A stretch of DNA of 64,000 nt, taken from the NCBI GenBank assembly GCA_950295325.1, contig OX485803.1, positions 32,477,554-32,541,553 on the forward strand. Direction: 5' to 3'. A program made the position numbers and the translations under genes. Of this stretch, positions 46,037 through 57,130 are shown piece after piece; position 1 is the first letter of the stretch; each line of letters opens with the position of its first letter. This DNA comes from Polytrichum commune. Taxonomy: Eukaryota > Streptophyta > Polytrichopsida > Polytrichales > Polytrichaceae. Below the pieces are notes generated by a model that saw nothing but the letters and a program-made list of their open reading frames with translations, was not told where the DNA came from and did not search any database.

Positions 46037-46601
46037 CACGGGTAGATCACTCTAAGGCATTTTTGTGCACCACGTGCGGCTGGGGTTTTTTTTTGTTTTG
46101 GGGCTATTTACCTTCAAGGGCTGAATTAAAGCCTCCCTATAATTACTTAAAATCTCAAAAATGGCCCATTTGTTTGCACCCTTCCATTACTTATATTGTC
46201 CAAGTCACTGCAATTTTTTGTACTCTATATTCCTTTTAAGTAATAAAAACTAATCTACTTCCTAACGCAATTGACGAGTGTTGAGGGAAAGCATGGAAAC
46301 AAAGAAGGGTGCAAACAGTAATATTATTGCAAACAAAGTTATGAAGAAAACACATAGGAGACCATAGCAAACGTACTAAACATATCTTCTAGGATCCTTA
46401 TCTTCAACCCCTATATTAATTTTACAAAAAAATAATGGCCCACGTTTTATGTCCATCTGACTTACTTATAATGGGATTGTCTACATTTAATGGCCCTTTC
46501 ATTATTTGGAATTCCTTTATAATTTTTATTTCAAATGATTTTAATCCTCTCTATATTATGCCGCACGTCGTTTTTAAAATGCACTAAGTGATCTACCCAT
46601 G
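46037..46601 (-). mobile_element. hAT-like short element B (CACGGG family, inverted)
   Basis: This 565-bp element is related to element A in reverse orientation, with a matching internal sequence on both sides and a small extra segment. The ends are CACGGGTAGATCACT and the complement of CATGGGTAGATCACT. An exact 8-bp duplication caatagaa flanks it (46029-46036 and 46602-46609). It interrupts the hAT transposase relic near the codons just before the C-terminal block. Confidence 0.85.
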
Positions 46602-47722
46602 CAATAGAATGCCTTAATAGTTTGCAAGTCGGTTGGGAATGTGGTATCCCAAGTATTAGAAAGCCAATATTGAGGGTCTTGTCTGAGGAACTTGTGCTCT
46701 AACTCTCTGTTTAATCCCTTAGCAGCCATGTTGCATTGGCGTTTCACCTCCCTTATGACATAAGAACCAAAAGGTAGGGGTGATTAGGAGGAGCTTGATT
46801 GGATCGACATCAGACCTAACATGCACCATATGAATCTGCCCATTGATCTTGTATGCCATGTTGTGTTCTTCTTGATTGTTCAAGTCAGGGATCCAAGTAG
46901 TGACAACAATGTCACTTGTCGCATCCAAAAGCTCATTGAATTGTTGAAACTATGAGTTGGTCCAACAAATGTTAGGATCCATGTACGTGCGCCGTAAATC
47001 AACCTAATAAACCTTCACAACAATAAGGAAATCACAAAGATATATATCATGAATTTGTGCAAGCTTGATAAGAGCATGCACACATTCAAACATGGGCATC
47101 AAGCATGCAAGGCCTAACATTACCTCCAAGTCCAACCAGGTAGCCATTACCTTTGCCGTAGCATGGCAACTGCCTGCCTCCAAATCCACCTTTGCTACTA
47201 GTGAGTGGTACTCAAAGAGCACATAATTGGTAGGTGACAACATATTGACCCACCTGATTTGCACATTGCAAAGGATCTTATGCCCTTTTGTCTCCAATGT
47301 GTGAGCCAACTTGATGAACTCCAACTACCTCTTGGGGAAGCTATTGAAGAAAAAATGCAAAGATTGGAGAAGTTCCTCAAACTTGGCAACTATGGAGAAG
47401 GCAGACATAGTAACAAACATATAGGTTCAACAATGGATGTGCACAACAACGGATGCCCAACATGAATGGGGCATAGTTCTCTTTTAGTTGTGTGGTCAAA
47501 CCTGTGCAACAACCCTAGAACACATTCATGCCGTCTACACCAAAGCATACTAGTTTTCTGGCAAGGGCTCAATCATCCAAGTCCCCTCAATTGCACATTG
47601 CCTTCAAAATCACACTTGTCAAATTATTAGAAGTTCCACCAACTACCACACGTTGGAGGGAGATGAGGACTGGCACCCTATTCCAATCCTTCACCACATA
47701 GGCATGCAAGCTCAACCACGAT

Positions 47723-48540
47723 CACGGGGAGGTCACTTAGTGCATTTTAAAAACGACGTGCGGCATAATATAGGGAGGATTAAAATCATTTGACATAAAA
47801 ATTATAAAAGAATTCCAAATAATGAAGGGTCCATTAAAAGTACATAAGCCCATTACAAGTAAAATAGATAGGTATAAAATATGGGCCATTCCCTTTTAGT
47901 AAAAATAATATAGGGGCTGAAAATAAGGATCTTAGGATGTATTGATGTAGATTGCATCATATCTACGGTAACCATGAGCTACAATTCTACAAATGAGGTG
48001 TACACTCTTGATAGGAATGATTCAGAGCAACTGTCCAAGTTTGTGACAGAACGAACTATATAAGATTCATGACCAAGCTTAAAGTGTTTCACACTATATG
48101 GTTTTGGTCTTCACTAGCATGTAAAGTGATTTTGAATAAATGATTTTTATGGAGCGGGTGTTGTGTTTGTGAACACACACACAATCTTGTTGTGTTCCAT
48201 CCTAAGTCTTCTTTTTGTATTTTCACTTTAAGTTTTTTTTACTTGGTTTTTGCAATGATACGTAATTTTTATATTTTTTTGTTGCCATGCTTTTCCCATC
48301 ACTTTTGCATTGCATACATTCTTAAATTCAGTTTTTTTAATTAAAAGGAATATAGACTACAAAAAATTTCATTGACATGGGCATTATAAGTAATGGTAGG
48401 GTACAAAAAAATAGGCCCTTTTAGAATATTATGTAATTATAGGGAGCTTTTAATTCGTGCCTTGGAGGTAAATAGCCCCTAAACAAATACCCCTCCGCCG
48501 CACGTGGTACACAAAAATCCTACTGAGTGACCTCCCCGTG
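47723..48540 (+). mobile_element. hAT-like short element C (CACGGG family)
   Basis: This 818-bp element has ends CACGGGGAGGTCACTTAGT and a near-complement. An exact 8-bp duplication accacgat flanks it (47715-47722 and 48541-48548). It is similar to A at both ends, but the middle carries about 300 extra bases (around 47940-48350). It cuts the hAT relic within the codons for the NQSWLSLH block. Confidence 0.85.
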
Positions 48541-48760
48541 ACCACGATTGGTTGTGAACAATGTTGATTTCATCAATGTTAATTGCAACAAAGGTTGTTG
48601 CCTCAACAAAACATTTGGTCTCCCTTTGAATCATACTCTCAAAAGCTTCAACCATCCCCCATCTCGATCCATTGGTCTAGTGTTTTTTTGGGACAATTTT
48701 TTATCTTTAAAACATCAAACAACTTCTTTAGAGCTCATTGTTGCCTCTAATAATTGATTT

Positions 48761-51137
48761 AAAGCTCAAGCACAAATGTGCCCAACACACTCACATTGCT
48801 CCACACACTAGGCTCCAAATACAACAAAAAACCAATTGTTGAATGATGCCCTAAATCTTAATCGGCAGTTGTAATGTGATGAATGGGATTGCAACCTCGC
48901 ACTAAGTAGTCGGGTTTGCCTTTGCTGCCATAATCAAGGTCACAAAACTTGCAAGTGGATGATTTTGCCTTGTGGTTGTTGCAACATTCACAATTCAAAC
49001 GCGAGAGGTAAATGTGGAAGGCTCCAACACTAGAATCCTAGGCAACAACTTGTTGCCCATTGAAACGCCTTCAATGTTGGCATGATCCTTCAGGCTTGAA
49101 TACCTGATGCAAATCCCAATTGCAATATCAATGGGTCACCTGCAAACCTACAAGGACATGGCGAATCCAACAACCATCCTAGAGCAAGGAGCAGAACTAG
49201 TGCAACAAACACAATTGACACAACTAGCAACAGTGAACTGGGAACCCTAATGGGAGACGGTAAGAAAACAATGATAGGTAGGAGACAAAAGACATGACAA
49301 ACCCCTCCGCCTAAGTTGCCGCTTGTCTACCCCCCACGAGATAGAGGTCTAGGTGGCCGCCACCCAATTTTTGCATGAGCCACGTGGTGGCGATGGTCGT
49401 GGGTTGGCCCCCAACAACATGGCTCCCATGCCCCCCCCCCCCCCCCCCCCAACTATTGAACTTCGACTGGCTACAAGCCTACAACCCTTTGAGTTTCCCT
49501 TTTTTTATCCATTTGTAATTGTAGTTGCCCGCAATTTAGGTGTAAAATTGGCAACATTTAGCCAAATTACAAAAAAAAAAAACACTGGATCACTGAATCA
49601 AATGTCAACGCCAGTTTCATAAATCCTGGGTCTCCTTCCCTGACAACTGGCTCACCAACTCCCAACGATCGACGCAGCAGCGATGAGTCACCGTTTATTG
49701 TGATGATAATAATAATAAATCATTTCTAATGAGAATGGATCAGTCACCGTTTAGGGCAAGATAACCCTTCACAGGGTCGATGCAGCTGCCACTTGAAGGT
49801 CGTATTCTATTTCAAGAGTTGGAAAGCATGTCTGCAGATGCTTTCTCATCTGAACGCATGGACTTTTCAGTCTGCGTGAGTGACTCAGTGAGAGTTGCCC
49901 AATTCCCAATTCCCAAATATAGTACCTTAATTAGGAGCTCATGCATTGCATGTCCGGATTCTGTACTTTACTTTGTACGGAAACAAGGCTTTGGTGGTAG
50001 GTAGGAACCAGTTTTTGCTTTTAAATTTTTAAGAAAACAATTATTTTAGAATGAGTGTCAGCATGTTGGCTGTGCGATGCAAAATGAGGAATGCAGTTTT
50101 GTTTTTACTAGTTTTTGTTGTATCCAGATTCAAAATTGGCGATAGGATGTAATGTTTACGTAGAAGATGGAGTTAGGTATGAGGGAGGGGACATTGTGGT
50201 TGATGTGTTGGCCACCACATAGGTTGTGTTTGTGACATTTGATGTGGGGTTGGCACTGACCTGCCAAACCATATTGTTTCGTTGGTTTTTTGGACCCCTT
50301 TTTCAAGTTTTTTCTTTTTTTTTCCTTTTCTCAAGTTATCTTGTTATATTTGGTGCAATCTGACGTCATGAAATCCCGAAAAAATTTGTAGGATTCTAAT
50401 AAGGTATGTACATGTAAGTAATGTGGGCATTGGGCACTTCCAACTCCATTGTCAAACTTTGTTGTTGAATTAGCCCAAGAATCAATTGTCTTGTCTGATG
50501 TCTTTTTAACAATTGCAAATCATGAAGCCTTGTCACATCAAGTTTCAAAAATGGAGTTGAGATGCAAGTAACAAAAGAGTTATAGAAGTTCAAAGTGAAG
50601 GTTCCCGTTCGTCTTAAGTGATCACATAGGCCCTTGCAACTGTGTTAACTCTGGAATCTACACTGGTGTCTAATATATATAATGAGCACATGGGTCCATT
50701 CATTTTGGTGTCCATTCTTAACAACAAGCATGTTGTCATTTACCATTGAGTGACGACATACTTAGTGTATGTTCCTTGGATTGAGTTCCACTCATCTCTA
50801 CCTAAGAATAAATCTAGAGGTTAGTAAGTGTGTGTCTCTTTGCAAGTATACATCATATTCGATTTCAGATTTGCAGAGTTAATCGGTAATTAACCTGCAA
50901 GTGGCTGTTTTGTTGCGACAGTCGACCTTGTCTTGACGAATGATGGCAGCGTTAAGTCAACTCCAGATAAGGATCAAAAGTCAACCACTTATTGGGCGCT
51001 AAAAAAATTGTTGAAAATCTGAATCCTGCATGATTTGGAGCCACTACAAATACAATTCAACGCCACCAGAACTCATCAAACATCAGCGTACTGACCAGTC
51101 ACTGCCCACTGCTCCATTCCAAGAGTATTTGTGCAGA
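48761..51137. other. spacer and upstream region of the secreted LRR gene
   Basis: The left part (to about 49050) may hold the badly decayed N-terminal part of the hAT relic on the minus strand. A C-run at 49433-49450 creates a false proline-rich frame. From 50000 to 51137 is the presumed promoter region. No single TATA box is convincing: a candidate 'taatatataatg' at about 50670-50681 is rather far upstream. Confidence 0.35.
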
Positions 51138-54100
51138 ATGGGGAAGCCATGGACATCCAGGGGTCTGGGTTCCGGGTCGTTGCTGCTGGTGATCATGCTT
51201 TGTGGCGCTGTAAGTTCATCCTCATCAGCTGCCGTGTGCAATGCGGGTGACAAAGCAGCGCTTCTCACATTCAAAGGCCAGTTAATTGACAAAGACAACT
51301 TCCTGGCACCGTGGAAGACGACCACTGACTGTTGCACTTGGCCGGTTAGTAATTCATTAACTTGTTAACAACCATTCTTCACTGCTGGTTCAATACAAGA
51401 GAGATAGGCATGCTTGGAACAGTTTAGACAATGTCTTGTCTTCAAACACGGTAGGAATGCATTCAGCTTCTTTGGGGTATTGGATTTCAAGTCCATTCTC
51501 AGCAATTGCGTTGCAAAGCTCATAGTGGGGTGTCTAGGTGAGCTAGGTATTTTCAATCAACCATGTGGGAACCTAGGGGCTTGCCCTTGGGGGAGATGGG
51601 TGCCGGTTGGCTTGTCCGTAGCCGTTCAAGGTGTTCACCTTCGAAAGGAGGCAAATAGTCTTCTGGGGTCCATTTGGGAAGCATATATAGACTTAAGACC
51701 AAGTCGAAAATGAAGCAACAGCATAAATCATGCCGGTGGCAACATCAGAGCCGGCTTTCTTTCTCTCTTTTCTTTATTTAATGTAGTAACTTAAGTTGAG
51801 AGGAATATGGTGTGGCATGAATCACCGAACCATGAGCTATGAGGAGGAAGGAAATTTCAGACTACCGTTTAGAAGATTAATTAAGCACCGTTTAGAAGAA
51901 GATATCAATCTCTCTTGCTCTCCTCCTGTCCTCTTCTCGAGTTTCCGTTGTGCCTCAAGATTAGATTAGAGAGTTCCTCAGTCCCATTCACATTGGACCA
52001 TTTCTAGTGTTTGGCTCAACGTCACGTATATGGACTAGGCTTTGCACACTACTATTTCTGTTATGATTTTGTTGGCCATGATGATTGATGTTCTTTACTG
52101 CAGGGGATTACATGCAACCAAGCAGGGAGGGTGACAATACTAAACCTTCTGGATGTTTTCACATTCCCAAACGCTAATAATGGCCAACTCAAAGTGAAAT
52201 CCGGGCTCAAGGGAGCTGGGGCATCTCTGGGCTCCTTGAAAGCGTTGACACAACTCGAGTTCCGCAACGTGGCATTTGGATTTGCGTATCCGCTGCCTCC
52301 ACAGATCGGCTCTCTGCCCAATCTCGCCTCCCTCCATTTGATCGGTACGCAGTTCATTGGCAGCATCCCCACCGAGCTTGGCTCTCTATACAAGTTGACG
52401 CACATAATTCTCTCGGGAAACAAATTCAGTGGTGGTATCCCGGTAAGTCAAGTTGCATGTCATATACTTGGATTTCTTTTTCTTTGAAAGTAATACTGGG
52501 TCGAAAACTAAAGAACATCAAATCCAGTCACCAATATCCAAGGTTGTTCACATCTGAATTGTCTCGTAAGTAGATGAATGAAGTATTTCGTTTGGTCAAA
52601 AGGGACGTGGGATTACAAAAGTAGTGATTATGAATGTGTGCATTGAGGCTAGGTTGTGAGCGTGGCACGCGTGACCTTGCATGTTTCCTCTCTTTCAATT
52701 AACCCAACCATCGATTTGTGGGCGAGCTGGTGGTCGGTGCCATTGCGGCTGTAGCTTTTGGTTCATTAGAAGCACTTAGTATCATCTACAAGATATTGTA
52801 CACGAGGAGCACTTTCATGTTCCGTAGCAAGGCAAGACCATGTCACCAAAGCTGCTGCTACGGTCTATATTCGTTATGCTCGTGTCCAACGCAGACGAAA
52901 TACATTGACATCGATATCCAGGATGGTCATGGCTACGGGTAAAACTCAACTTTGAGTTTGTATATCTTGGTTCCTTCTTAAGTCCGGCTTGGGATAATTG
53001 ATCCGTGAGGCTGATTGTGACCGAAGGTGTCCATTGAGACTAATAGTGTTGTGAGCGAGGCACAGGTGACTTAAAAAGGTTTCTTTCTTTCAATTAACTC
53101 AGCAATCGACTTGGGAGGAGCTTATGGTCATTGCCATTGCGGTTGTGACTTTTGGTTTATAATTAGCAGCATTCAGGTGGTATGGTGTCACTCAATTCTG
53201 ATTTTGTACTTCACTTCCAAATGGGGAGATCCGATCGCTAGTTACAGATGACCCGTTTGAGTTTGAGAAATGCCTGGTTGAAATTCAAAAGTTTAGGCGA
53301 ATTGCCAATCATTTGAGGAATCAATAGATCAAACTTTAAATTAATTCAAAAAACCCAGAAGATACGAACATGTAACCGGTTAGATTATGCCTTATGGTCG
53401 TTGTCATTCTGAGTTCATGTTTTATTGTGTCTTCCTCCTGGTTTCCTTCCTAAGCCCGGCTTGGGATTAATGCTTGCTTGATCATCAAAATTATCGCCAT
53501 ATGAATCTCAAAAAATGTAGTGGATTCATAATTTTTCGTATGACGATGATCACTAAATGTTAATGGACATGATGATTGTCGTTCTTGATGATCATCACTG
53601 CAGGACTCATTCGGTAACCTGAAGGCTCTGACCTCCCTACAAGTGCCCAACAACCAGCTGAAAGTGATCGGCTCCCAGAAGATCAGCCAGCTCAAGAAAC
53701 TGGAGTCATTCGACATCAGCCAGAACGCTCTCTCCGGTGCAATCCCCAAGTGGCTGGGCCAGCTCACACTCTCCGACTACATCCAGATCTCCGACAACCC
53801 TGCCCTGACTGGACCCATCCCAGCCGAGCTTTGCAACATCAAAGGCCTTCGCCGCATCATCATCTTCAACACCGGCGTGTCCGCCCTCCTCCCGGGGATC
53901 GGCAACTGTGCCACTCTCACAGAGCTCGTGGTCTTCGACAACAAAATCGCCGGAGGCTTGCCCGCCGAGCTTGGTAAGCTCAAGAAGTTGCAAAGGATCG
54001 CTGTGAGTGGGAACGTGATGTCAGGCACTTTGCCTGCTTCCATCGGTGACCTTCCCAATCTCACCGAATTCGACATCGCCAACAACAAGTTCACCGGCTC

Positions 54101-55422
54101 CATTCCCTCAAACTACGGTCCCTTTGTGGAGCAGGACTTGTCAACCGACTTCAGTGGTAACCAGCTCTCAGGTGTGTGGTTTCATTTACTTATTTCTTGG
54201 TTTATTGATTTACTTCTTTATTGGTTTGGGTTGGGGCCAAGACAAATCATGGAAACAAGTCTTTCTAAGTTATTCCTAAAAACATACGAGGCCACAATGA
54301 CCCGAAAAATGAGAGTGAGGACCTCACTTCGGTGCACCAACCTCAAGCATGACAGACAGTAGACTACGCATGGTTAACCACTGAGCCCACGATACTAGGC
54401 GCCAGACTAGTATTTTAAGTCATTTTCCCAATAGTCGACCAAAAGTAAAGTAGTTCGTTACCCCCACACCATGTCCAAGTTGTCTAGAACTTTGTTGAAG
54501 ATGTAAGTTTTTTTCTCTACATTTTTTTAAGGCTTTGTCCCACACAATGCGGGCATGGTCAAGCAGCCTTTGTCAAATAAATCACTAGACTAAATTCTTC
54601 TTGACCTATTTAGTTTTGTTGAAGCTACGGTCTTTCCTTTTTGGTCAAATAGTCCAAAGAGTGATTTCTCTTAAGTACAAGCCAAAATCTAACATATTTG
54701 TTAAAACTTTGTGATTCATGAGAGCTAGTTTGTAACCCTACATTCTAATTTCATACATATAATAGGTAGAGCATAAATGAATTAGTGATGCAATGCCTAT
54801 CCCTCTCCACCCTTGTTTCCTTGGGTCAATGCCTCCTATATATACCTCTAAACCCATTACATGGGCACTACATCCAACTCCTCACCTTCCACAACTGCTC
54901 AATTTTTATAATTAAGAAACCAAACATGTGGACTCAACCTTAAAAAATAGAAGACAACCTTCATGGGCGGCTGCTTGGGCCTTTGCTTACAAATTCGGTA
55001 GGCCAAGGTAAAAGAATTTGGACCCTTTTAGATTAATCTTCAAGTTCAAGCTAAAATACTGGAACTTATAGTCACAGCCTTGAAAGTTCTACAAATTGAA
55101 GTTTAGGCGAACTTAAAATCAATTTGAAAAATATGGGGAGCAACCTTGAGACAAAGCTCTACCATCTTGGGCACATGTGAGGTGTCACATTCTTTTACCT
55201 TGGTCTACCAAAATTGCAAGTTGAGGGGCACAGAGACTCTAGCCATCAGCTTTCTGTCCTGTTATGTTCCAAATATTGTGTATAATTTGAGCTCGAATGC
55301 AAATTCTGACAATGGATGGTTTTGCTGCAGGTCCTATTCCTAAGCCTTTGAGCACCCTCCGTGTTAGAGTCTTCCGACCTGGCAACCCTGGGCTCTGTGG
55401 CACGCCTCTCAAGGCTTGTTGA
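51138..55422 (+). CDS. secreted LRR protein, PGIP/DRT100 type, 401 aa
   Basis: Four exons, 51138-51344, 52104-52442, 53604-54171 and 55331-55422, with GT-AG borders in phases 0, 0 and 1, give one open frame of 401 residues. Seen: a signal peptide (about 1-31 with a LLLVIMLCG core); an N-terminal LRR cap (residues 34-73) with C-N..DK.ALL.FK, DCCTW and GITC; about nine extracellular-type LRRs with GxIP; and a C-terminal cap ending LCGTPLKAC at the stop. There is no membrane segment or kinase. Proteins of this form (polygalacturonase-inhibiting proteins, DRT100-like) act in the cell wall and can bind pectinases or other proteins; whether this one inhibits an enzyme is unknown. Exons 2 and 3 are clearly more GC-rich than the introns. 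The upstream in-frame ATG at 51030 is not used in this model because the signal peptide starts at 51138. Confidence 0.85.
51541..51768. repeat. dispersed repeat in intron 1 of the secreted LRR gene
   Basis: This is the second copy of the repeat at 32345-32588 (receptor-kinase intron 7), in the same orientation relative to both genes. Confidence 0.7.
52640..53480. repeat. direct duplication in intron 2 of the secreted LRR gene
   Basis: The block 52640-52775 ('gtgagcg', 'caattaacc', 'gccattgcggctgt', 'cttttggtt') recurs at 53031-53170. A following block with 'aagtccggcttgggat' at 52980-53000 recurs at 53440-53470. Units are about 390-460 bp. The frame at 52718-52942 lies in the first unit and is not conserved in the second. 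Confidence 0.55.
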
Positions 55423-57007
55423 ATGGATCACACATTCAAACACTCAACCACTATCGGAAGTCAAGAATATGCATGAAGTCTTTCTGTTTCTCAAGTAGTG
55501 GTATAATAGCTACAAATTTTCACAGCAGTGTCAATAAATATATATACTTTGAAAACTCACAAGACATTAGTACCTGTATCATTAGTGATCCAAATAAATA
55601 TTCAGTGGTATGTTTGAGCTGATCATACGTAATCTACTCCTGCCTCAGTATCAGATCTACAGGACTCAACCTAAAACCCGGAGGCGTCAATGTGGAGGTG
55701 CTCTTCTTTCAGTAGTCAGACCTTGGAACTTCGGGAGTTTTATCAGGATATAATGTTTACATCAACTCAGCATTTGCTCTTTGTTGGATTACATTAACCC
55801 ACGTTTACCTTTTCAATTTGAGACAATCAGTGCTGATGAATTTGCACCTCTTGTCCTGCCAAGTGTGCTATTGTGGTCAACTGAAATTCTGATAAAAGCT
55901 TGTCGTACTTGTTTGCATTTGTCGAGAAAAACTTCACCTGTCCCATCTAGTGATACATAAGGTGACAAAAGCAAAGGAATGAATTTGTGAGGTTTCCAAC
56001 AAAGGCTTGGACTTCAATGTGGGGTCTAGGTGATCAATTCATCCATCATTCAATGGCTCTAGCAAAAACAAGCCACCTGTACATTGAAGCCCATTCATTC
56101 CAACCAGGTCTTGACACCTGACTAATTTGGGGGTTCTAATGTATTTTTTTGGAGTTAAATAAGTTCAGAAGAAATAAAATAAGGCCTAGAATAGCTTGTT
56201 GTATTTTCATCTTCCCAAGAGCTTCTCAATAAATGAGTTTATCTAGACACCACAAGCTGTAGCTAGAGCTTTCAAAACTAGTTCAACATGCACACTCACA
56301 CCCTGGCACAACTTCCCAACCAATCTACACTTGAACAATGCATCGTGCACAAATCACGCATCTGGAACCACAAACCATATCATCACAACAAAACGACACA
56401 ATCCAACAAAGCTCTCACCTTTGAACATCGAGTTATGAGTATTGACCTATGTTGGCACGATCCCACATCTTGGAATGATAAAGAAGCCAAAAACAAGTCA
56501 TGCCTCAATGTACACTTACTAACCTTTAAAGACCAAGGCGGACATTTGTGTCCAGGCAGTCACCGTTGCCCGACAATACCAACAAACATGTATACAAATA
56601 TATTTACCTGATTTTGGACACAACATAGATGCCTAAAAATGTGATGGAACAACCTAACTCTACAAAGCTTCCATCCGTATAGTTAGATCTATCATAAAAG
56701 GTGTCAATTTTCTTTTCTAAGCTTCTAAATTGAAGTGAATTGTTTTAGACGATTTGGGAAGATTTTGCTACATCCATTAGGGGTTATTCCTAACATTAGT
56801 CAGTAGGCTACCAAAGTTCATTGGGCCATGGACTTGCAATTGGGTTGTTATGGTATCTCATGTTTTTTACTAGGGGGCAGCTATAGTGTTAGCCTAACAC
56901 GACTTACCCGGCTGTAACTTTGACTGGATCTAGAGTGGAAAAATGGCCAAGGTCCCAAGTAGGTGACTACCAGCAAGCAATTTTCATTTTGCTCTATCGT
57001 GGTATTT
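55423..57007. other. downstream of the secreted LRR gene, no further gene seen
   Basis: This is probably 3' UTR followed by intergenic DNA. The 107-codon frame at 56288-56611 has no motif. Confidence 0.35.
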
Positions 57008-57130
57008 ATGATATTTAGTGTCACTCCAATAAATGCAATATTTTATGTCATATGGTATTTTATGTCACTATGGTAACTTTTTGGATGACACTTCTTATGA
57101 ATAAGTGAACAAATATCATCATGGATGATA
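57008..57130 (-). mobile_element. fragment of a family-1 CACTA-ended element (copy e)
   Basis: The stretch 'atgatatttagtgtcac' followed by 'catatggtattttatgtc' and 'gacacttcttatgaataag' matches one end of copies a and c. The other half is absent, so this is a truncated copy. Confidence 0.6.

Larger units (their letters stand above)
45628..48760 (-). pseudogene. decayed hAT-type transposase, interrupted by elements B and C
   Basis: Reading leftward on the minus strand, recognisable blocks occur in the order expected of one protein. They are an NQSWLSLHAYVVKDW segment (split by element C near 47715/48548), KLVCFGVDG (about 47540-47570), KENYAPFMLGI with a following HC-type segment, IRWVNML, CLMPMFECVHALIKLAQ and CDF (about 47020-47130), WIPDLNNQ (about 46890), LNRELE and PQYWL (about 46660-46720). 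Last comes the hAT dimerisation block ELAMILILRSVEDERVFNTM (about 45750-45815), then KFYTLQN. In-frame stops (two between 46931 and 47006, others near 47500-47600) and a frameshift after the dimerisation block show it is dead. Removing B and C with one target copy each restores colinearity. Assignment is from remembered family motifs. Confidence 0.7.

Noticed and set aside
49353-49622. Proline-rich open frame
   Set aside because: The proline run is produced by a C homopolymer. The flanking residues show no domain.
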